From Bacillota bacterium (GTDB lineage: Bacteria > Bacillota_A > Clostridia > Clostridiales > Clostridiaceae): a DNA stretch of 8,496 nucleotides. The notes beneath the pieces were generated by a model, which saw nothing but the letters and a program-made list of their open reading frames with translations, made no database searches and was not told the DNA's origin. The stretch's first letter is position 1, and every line of letters begins with the position of its first letter. This document shows, in pieces, positions 7,515 through 8,496 of this stretch. The position numbers were made by a program, and so were the translations under genes. The stretch spans positions 1-8,496 of the forward strand of contig JAJXYA010000267.1 of assembly GCA_021780795.1 (NCBI GenBank), given 5' to 3'.

Positions 7515-8496
7515 ATGGAACAGTATGATATAGTAGTGATCGGTGGAGGTCCAGCGGGACTTGCAGCTGCTTGCGCTGCGAAAGAGCAAGGAATAGATAG
7601 TATTTTAATCATAGAGAGAGACAATCAGCTAGGTGGAATACTAAATCAATGCATTCATAATGGATTTGGTCTTCACACCTTTAAAGAAGAATTAACAGGA
7701 CCAGAATATGCACAAAGATTTATAAGTAAGGTAGAAAATTTAGGGATTGAATATAAATTGAATACAATGATTTTGGATATAAATTCAGATAAAATGATTA
7801 CTGCGATAAATGAAGAAGATGGAGTTTTAGAATTGAAAGCAAAAGCAGTAATTTTAGCAATGGGATGCAGAGAACGTCCGAGAGGCGCAATTAATATTCC
7901 AGGAAGCAGATGTGCAGGAATTTACACTGCTGGAACAGCACAAAAATTCGTAAATGTAGAAGGATACATGCCAGGAAAAGAAGTTGTAATTCTTGGTTCA
8001 GGAGACATTGGACTTATAATGGCAAGAAGAATGACTTTAGAAGGTGCGAAAGTAAAAGCAGTAGTAGAGCTTATGCCATATTCAGGTGGATTAAAAAGAA
8101 ATATTGTACAATGTTTAGATGATTTTGATATACCACTAAAGTTAAGTCATACCATAACATATATAAAAGGAAAAGATAGGGTAGAAGGAGTAACTATAGC
8201 AAAGGTAGATGAAAACAGAAGACCAATTAAGGAAACAGAAGAGTTTATTTCTTGTGACACTTTATTATTGTCTGTAGGACTACTTCCAGAAAATGAATTA
8301 TCTAAAAAGGCTGAAGTGAAGTTATCGAGAATAACCGGAGGCCCGGAAGTAGATGAAAGTATGCAAACCAATATAGAAGGTATATTTGCATGTGGAAATG
8401 TACTTCATGTGCATGATTTGGTAGATAATGTTACATTAGAAAGCTATCATGCAGGTAAAACTGCAGCTGCATATATAAAAGGGAAATATTTCGATG
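7515..8496 (+). CDS. FAD-dependent pyridine nucleotide oxidoreductase, partner flavoprotein (cut at right edge)
   Basis: The frame is open from the ATG at 7515 to the window end, 327 codons, and continues beyond. AAGGAGGGG ending about 9 bases upstream supports the start. It has the two-dinucleotide layout of the Pyr_redox_2 family. The FAD motif IGGGPAGLAAACAA is at 9-22, with LGGILNQCIHNGFGL at 39-53 and the AMGCRERPRGA segment at 115-125. A second Rossmann motif for NAD(P), GSGDIG, is at 161-166, and the closing FAD segment IEGIFACGN at 287-295. The classical CxxC redox disulfide is not seen; Cys46 and Cys118 stand alone. It is 84 bases after the GlpA-like gene and cotranscribed. I infer that it takes electrons from that protein's [2Fe-2S] centre and passes them to NAD(P) or another carrier. 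It resembles no part of the GlpB/GlpC membrane system. Confidence 0.85.
   Translation, partial: MEQYDIVVIGGGPAGLAAACAAKEQGIDSILIIERDNQLGGILNQCIHNGFGLHTFKEELTGPEYAQRFISKVENLGIEYKLNTMILDINSDKMITAINEEDGVLELKAKAVILAMGCRERPRGAINIPGSRCAGIYTAGTAQKFVNVEGYMPGKEVVILGSGDIGLIMARRMTLEGAKVKAVVELMPYSGGLKRNIVQCLDDFDIPLKLSHTITYIKGKDRVEGVTIAKVDENRRPIKETEEFISCDTLLLSVGLLPENELSKKAEVKLSRITGGPEVDESMQTNIEGIFACGNVLHVHDLVDNVTLESYHAGKTAAAYIKGKYFD

Noticed and set aside
7347..7624. Reverse-strand frames across the gap between the flavoprotein genes
   Set aside because: They overlap the ends of both flavoprotein genes and the strong ribosome binding site at 7498-7506; they show no domain features.
7910..8122. 70-codon + frame inside the second flavoprotein gene
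   Set aside because: It is a +1-type shadow of the long open frame that carries clear FAD and NAD(P) motifs.

Overview
The window looks like chromosomal DNA from a low-GC, anaerobic Firmicute, most likely a Clostridium. It is strongly A+T-rich, has strong GGAGG-type ribosome binding sites and rho-independent hairpins, and carries a clostridial-type glycerol operon. The species cannot be fixed from the sequence alone. Every complete gene reads on the + strand. Only a partial lipoprotein gene at the left edge reads the other way.

Layout. (1) 1-254 (-): N-terminal part of a lipoprotein gene that runs off the window. (2) 255-664: a roughly 400-base divergent spacer. It holds a possible decayed coding relic (307-482, - strand) and a perfect 11-bp-arm palindrome (589-612) that is a likely MarR operator. 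(3) 665-2392: a two-gene unit, a MarR-family regulator followed 12 bases later by an MFS_3-type exporter. (4) 2393-2782: spacer with a weak hairpin, a promoter, an attenuator-like leader and a second palindrome. (5) 2783-5752: glpP (antiterminator), glpK (glycerol kinase) and glpF (glycerol facilitator). A terminator follows at 5787-5819. (6) 5820-8496: another promoter and leader, then two flavoprotein genes. The first is a GlpA-like glycerol-3-phosphate dehydrogenase with a C-terminal BFD-type [2Fe-2S] domain. The second is a pyridine-nucleotide/FAD oxidoreductase cut by the window edge.

How the genes work together. GlpF lets glycerol in, GlpK phosphorylates it, and the two flavoproteins probably oxidise glycerol-3-phosphate to dihydroxyacetone phosphate. 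GlpP is an RNA-binding antiterminator that responds to glycerol-3-phosphate.

The most notable non-coding result is that glpP, glpK and the first flavoprotein gene each have their own leader. Each leader has a rho-independent terminator whose 5' arm overlaps the same short element, GGC-W-GAG-N5-GAG-(AG)-CC. The two GAG triplets are exactly five bases apart in all three copies. This is a good candidate for the GlpP RNA target, with GGC...GCC pairing acting as a small antiterminator. The glpP copy implies positive autoregulation. A near-consensus cre site lies between the glpK leader and its ribosome binding site, suggesting added CcpA control.
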